From Prolixibacteraceae bacterium UBA5740 (GTDB taxonomy: Bacteria; Bacteroidota; Bacteroidia; Bacteroidales; Prolixibacteraceae), in NCBI GenBank assembly GCA_002419285.1, contig DIFU01000028.1, positions 1 through 19,107 on the forward strand: a stretch of DNA of 19,107 nt, read 5' to 3'. Made by a program: the position numbers and the translations under genes. Within the stretch, counting starts at the first letter, position 1, and the number at the start of each line of letters is the position of its first letter. Below the pieces are notes generated by a model that was not told the DNA's origin, did not search any database, and saw nothing but the letters and a program-made list of their open reading frames with translations. Shown here one piece after another: positions 15,965 to 19,107 of the stretch.

Positions 15965-18900
15965 ATGGCATTCAGAAAAGATAATAAAGCTAAAAGTAAT
16001 TTTGCAAAAATTTCGATCAGTCTCGCATCTCCTGAGGAGATCCTGGAACGTTCACACGGAGAGGTTTTAAAACCTGAGACGATCAACTACAGGACATACA
16101 AACCCGAAAGGGATGGTTTGTTCTGTGAAAGGATTTTTGGTCCGGTAAAAGATTATGAATGTCACTGCGGAAAATATAAACGTATCCGTTATAAAGGGAT
16201 TGTTTGTGACCGTTGTGGGGTTGAAGTTACCGAAAAGAAAGTGCGGCGTGAACGCATGGGACATATTTCCCTTGTGGTTCCCGTGGCACATATCTGGTAC
16301 TTCCGTTCACTTCCGAATAAAATTGGATATCTTCTTGGATTACCGACCAAAAAACTTGATTCGATCATTTATTACGAAAGGTATGTCGTGGTTAACCCCG
16401 GTATTAAAGCTCCGGAGGTGAAATTCCTCGATTTCCTTTCAGAAGAGGAATACCTTGATATCATCGATACGCTTCCCAGGGAAAATCAATACCTGGAGGA
16501 TGATGATCCGAATAAGTTTATAGCGAAAATGGGTGCTGAGGCACTGCATGACATTTTGGGGAAGATCGATCTCGATGAATTATCATACGATCTGAGACAC
16601 AAGGCAAACACCGAGACTTCACAGCAAAGAAAAAATGAAGCCCTTAAAAGACTTCAGGTTGTGGAAGCATTCCGTGCAAGTAAAAATCTCAACCGTCCTG
16701 AATGGATGATCGTTAAGGTAGTGCCTGTTATTCCCCCTGACTTAAGGCCGCTTGTGCCGTTGGATGGTGGACGTTTTGCCACATCCGACCTGAACGACCT
16801 TTATCGGAGGGTAATTATCAGGAATAACCGTTTGAAGAGGTTAATTGAAATCAAAGCTCCTGAAGTTATCCTTAGAAATGAAAAGCGTATGCTCCAGGAG
16901 GCTGTTGATTCGCTCTTTGATAACTCCAGAAAAGTCAATGCTGTCAAAACTGAGAATAACAGGGCACTTAAATCCTTGTCCGACAGTTTAAAAGGTAAAC
17001 AAGGCCGTTTCCGTCAGAACCTGCTTGGTAAGCGTGTTGATTATTCGGCACGTTCCGTTATTGTCGTAGGTCCGAAACTGAAGCTCCATGAGTGCGGTCT
17101 GCCTAAAGACATGGCCGCTGAATTATACAAACCGTTTATAATCAGGAAGCTGATCGAAAGGGGAATTGTAAAGACCGTAAAATCGGCCAAGAAGATTGTT
17201 GACAGGAAAGATCCGGTTGTCTGGGAGATCCTGGAAAACGTGTTGAAAGGTCATCCTGTCCTGCTGAACAGGGCACCCACCCTGCACCGTCTTTCTATTC
17301 AGGCTTTCCAGCCCGTATTGATCGAAGGTAAAGCTATCCAGCTTCATCCTCTTGTATGTACTGGTTTTAATGCTGACTTCGACGGCGACCAAATGGCTGT
17401 ACATTTACCATTAGGGAATGCTGCCATTTTGGAAGCACAGTTGTTAATGCTGGCATCACATAACCTGCTCAATCCTGCCAATGGTGCTCCTATTACAGTA
17501 CCTTCACAAGATATGGTTCTTGGTCTTTACTACATGACAAAGGCCAGGCCGGGTGCCAAAGGTGATGGAATGGTATTCTATTCGCCCGATGAGGTCGTGA
17601 TTGCCTTTAACGAAGGTGCCGTGTCGATGCACACCCCAATTAAGGTGAAAATTGAGGATGTTGATGAAAAGGGCGAGTTCTTCAATCATATCATTGAAAC
17701 TACCGTTGGTCGTGTTATCTTTAATGAACATGTACCTCGTGGAGCTGGCTATATCAATCAGTTACTCACCAAAAAAGCATTGCGTAACATTATTACTGAT
17801 GTATTTAAGGTGGCTGGTAACGCTGCAACCGTTGCTTTTCTGGATGCAATCAAGGATCTGGGTTATTATTGGGCATACCGTGGTGGCCTCTCCTTCAACC
17901 TTGACGATGTAATTATCCCCGAGGATAAAAAGACCATTGTTGAAGAAGGTTATGAGGAAGTCGAGGAAGTGATTGCCAATTATAATATGGGTTTCATTAC
18001 AAATAATGAAAGATATAACCAGGTCATTGACATTTGGACACATGCCAATGCAAAGTTGACGCACTCGGTGATGAGAACTTTGAGTTCCGATAAACAGGGT
18101 TTTAACTCAGTTTATATGATGCTTGACTCAGGTGCCCGTGGTTCGAAAGAACAGATCAGACAGCTTTGCGGTATGAGGGGACTGATGGCTAAGCCACAGA
18201 AATCAGGTTCTACGACCTCACAGATTATTGAGAACCCTATCCTGGCTAACTTTAAGGAGGGATTGTCGGTTCTTGAATACTTTATTTCAACCCACGGTGC
18301 CCGTAAGGGTCTCGCCGATACTGCTCTCAAGACAGCGGATGCCGGATACCTGACCCGTCGTCTTGTTGACGTGGCGCAGGACGTTATCATCTCGGAAGAC
18401 GATTGCGGAACACTCAGAGGTTTGATTGCTTCGGCGATCAAGAATAATGAGGAAGTTGTTGCTTCGCTTTATGACAGGATTCTCGGCCGTACTTCAGTAC
18501 ACGATATATATCATCCTTTCAATGGGGAACTTATCGTGAAATCTGGTGAAGAAATAACGGAAGATGTCGCCAATGTTATTGAAGAATCACCCATTGAAAG
18601 TGTGGAAATTCGTTCGGTACTGACCTGCGAATCTGAAGTCGGGGTTTGTGCCAAATGTTATGGCCGCAACCTGGCTTCCGGCAATAAGGTGCAACGAGGT
18701 GAAGCCGTTGGTGTGATTGCTGCACAATCGATCGGTGAACCCGGAACACAGCTTACCCTTCGTACATTCCACGTTGGAGGTATCGCAGGTAACATTTCGG
18801 CTCAGTCATCAGTTGTCTCTAAGTATGACGGCTATGCTGAGATTGAAGAGCTGAGGACAGTGGAGTATTTGGATAAGGAAGGTAAGAAAATTGATATTGT

Positions 18901-19107
18901 TGTCAGCCGACTGGCCGAGCTCAAGATCATTGATAAAAATACCAACATCCAGTTATCCAGCCATCCTGTTCCATATGGTTCGAAACTCTATATCAAGAAT
19001 GGCGATGCTGTAACCAAAGGCTTGCTAATTTGTGAGTGGGATCCTTATAATGGTGTAATTATTACAGAATTTGACGGAACCATCGAGTTTGAAAGTCTTG
19101 TTGAAAG
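15965..19107 (+). CDS. rpoC: DNA-directed RNA polymerase subunit beta' (partial, 3' end outside window)
   Basis: The first 1047 codons of beta' are present in one uninterrupted frame that leaves the right edge of the window. It starts at ATG 15965 (MAFRKDNKAKSNF), 49 bases after rpoB. Zn1 ligands are C66, C68, C81 and C84. The catalytic magnesium loop NADFDGD is at 469-475 with D471, D473 and D475. Zn2 ligands are C814, C888, C895 and C898. The trigger-loop residues R933 and H936 (LRTFHVGG) match E. coli numbering. The clamp, bridge-helix region and part of the jaw/trigger-loop region are covered. It is co-transcribed with rpoB. Confidence 0.99.
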   Translation, partial: MAFRKDNKAKSNFAKISISLASPEEILERSHGEVLKPETINYRTYKPERDGLFCERIFGPVKDYECHCGKYKRIRYKGIVCDRCGVEVTEKKVRRERMGHISLVVPVAHIWYFRSLPNKIGYLLGLPTKKLDSIIYYERYVVVNPGIKAPEVKFLDFLSEEEYLDIIDTLPRENQYLEDDDPNKFIAKMGAEALHDILGKIDLDELSYDLRHKANTETSQQRKNEALKRLQVVEAFRASKNLNRPEWMIVKVVPVIPPDLRPLVPLDGGRFATSDLNDLYRRVIIRNNRLKRLIEIKAPEVILRNEKRMLQEAVDSLFDNSRKVNAVKTENNRALKSLSDSLKGKQGRFRQNLLGKRVDYSARSVIVVGPKLKLHECGLPKDMAAELYKPFIIRKLIERGIVKTVKSAKKIVDRKDPVVWEILENVLKGHPVLLNRAPTLHRLSIQAFQPVLIEGKAIQLHPLVCTGFNADFDGDQMAVHLPLGNAAILEAQLLMLASHNLLNPANGAPITVPSQDMVLGLYYMTKARPGAKGDGMVFYSPDEVVIAFNEGAVSMHTPIKVKIEDVDEKGEFFNHIIETTVGRVIFNEHVPRGAGYINQLLTKKALRNIITDVFKVAGNAATVAFLDAIKDLGYYWAYRGGLSFNLDDVIIPEDKKTIVEEGYEEVEEVIANYNMGFITNNERYNQVIDIWTHANAKLTHSVMRTLSSDKQGFNSVYMMLDSGARGSKEQIRQLCGMRGLMAKPQKSGSTTSQIIENPILANFKEGLSVLEYFISTHGARKGLADTALKTADAGYLTRRLVDVAQDVIISEDDCGTLRGLIASAIKNNEEVVASLYDRILGRTSVHDIYHPFNGELIVKSGEEITEDVANVIEESPIESVEIRSVLTCESEVGVCAKCYGRNLASGNKVQRGEAVGVIAAQSIGEPGTQLTLRTFHVGGIAGNISAQSSVVSKYDGYAEIEELRTVEYLDKEGKKIDIVVSRLAELKIIDKNTNIQLSSHPVPYGSKLYIKNGDAVTKGLLICEWDPYNGVIITEFDGTIEFESLVE

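Overview
The window is an ordinary-density piece of a Bacteroidota (Bacteroidetes) chromosome, probably Bacteroidales-like, with moderate G+C. The evidence is: the order rpsU - xerC - hpf - tRNAs - tuf - secE - nusG - rplKAJL - rpoBC; promoter-like boxes of the Bacteroidetes type (TAnnTTTG, once with an upstream TTTG at 19 nt); gene leaders that are A/T-rich and lack a Shine-Dalgarno sequence; and a TamL-type outer-membrane lipoprotein. Nothing in the window looks phage-borne, transposon-borne or CRISPR-related.

Layout. Positions 1-411 (minus) hold the 5' part of a TrmH/SpoU-type RNA methyltransferase that leaves the window. Divergent from it is tamL (493-2826), starting at TTG. Next come a sodium-coupled NSS/SNF-family transporter (3002-4363) closed by a clear terminator, and a membrane-anchored protein with four helix-hairpin-helix units (about 4547-5647). 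A well-formed promoter at 5701-5731 precedes rpsU-xerC-hpf (5768-7203). A gene-free leader of about 380 bp with two promoter-like boxes follows, then tRNA-Gly(TCC), tRNA-Thr(GGT) and tuf. Between tuf and secE lies a 56-nt tRNA-shaped element without an anticodon arm. Then secE, nusG, rplK, rplA, rplJ and rplL run tightly together. A 15-bp hairpin with a T5 run separates rplL from rpoB. rpoC starts at 15965 and runs off the right edge.

Function. From 5768 onward almost everything serves translation and transcription: ribosomal proteins, a hibernation factor, tRNAs, EF-Tu, NusG and RNA polymerase, plus the SecE translocon subunit and a chromosome-dimer recombinase. The left third concerns RNA modification, outer-membrane biogenesis and solute uptake.

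Most unusual observation. The element at 9050-9105 keeps a perfect 7-bp acceptor stem (one G-U), a 5-bp T stem with the canonical TTCGAAT loop and a D-like stem, but it has no anticodon arm. It follows a 13-bp hairpin downstream of tuf. It may be a decayed tRNA, or a retained tRNA mimic used for processing or regulation of the tuf-secE transcript. The sequence alone cannot decide between these.
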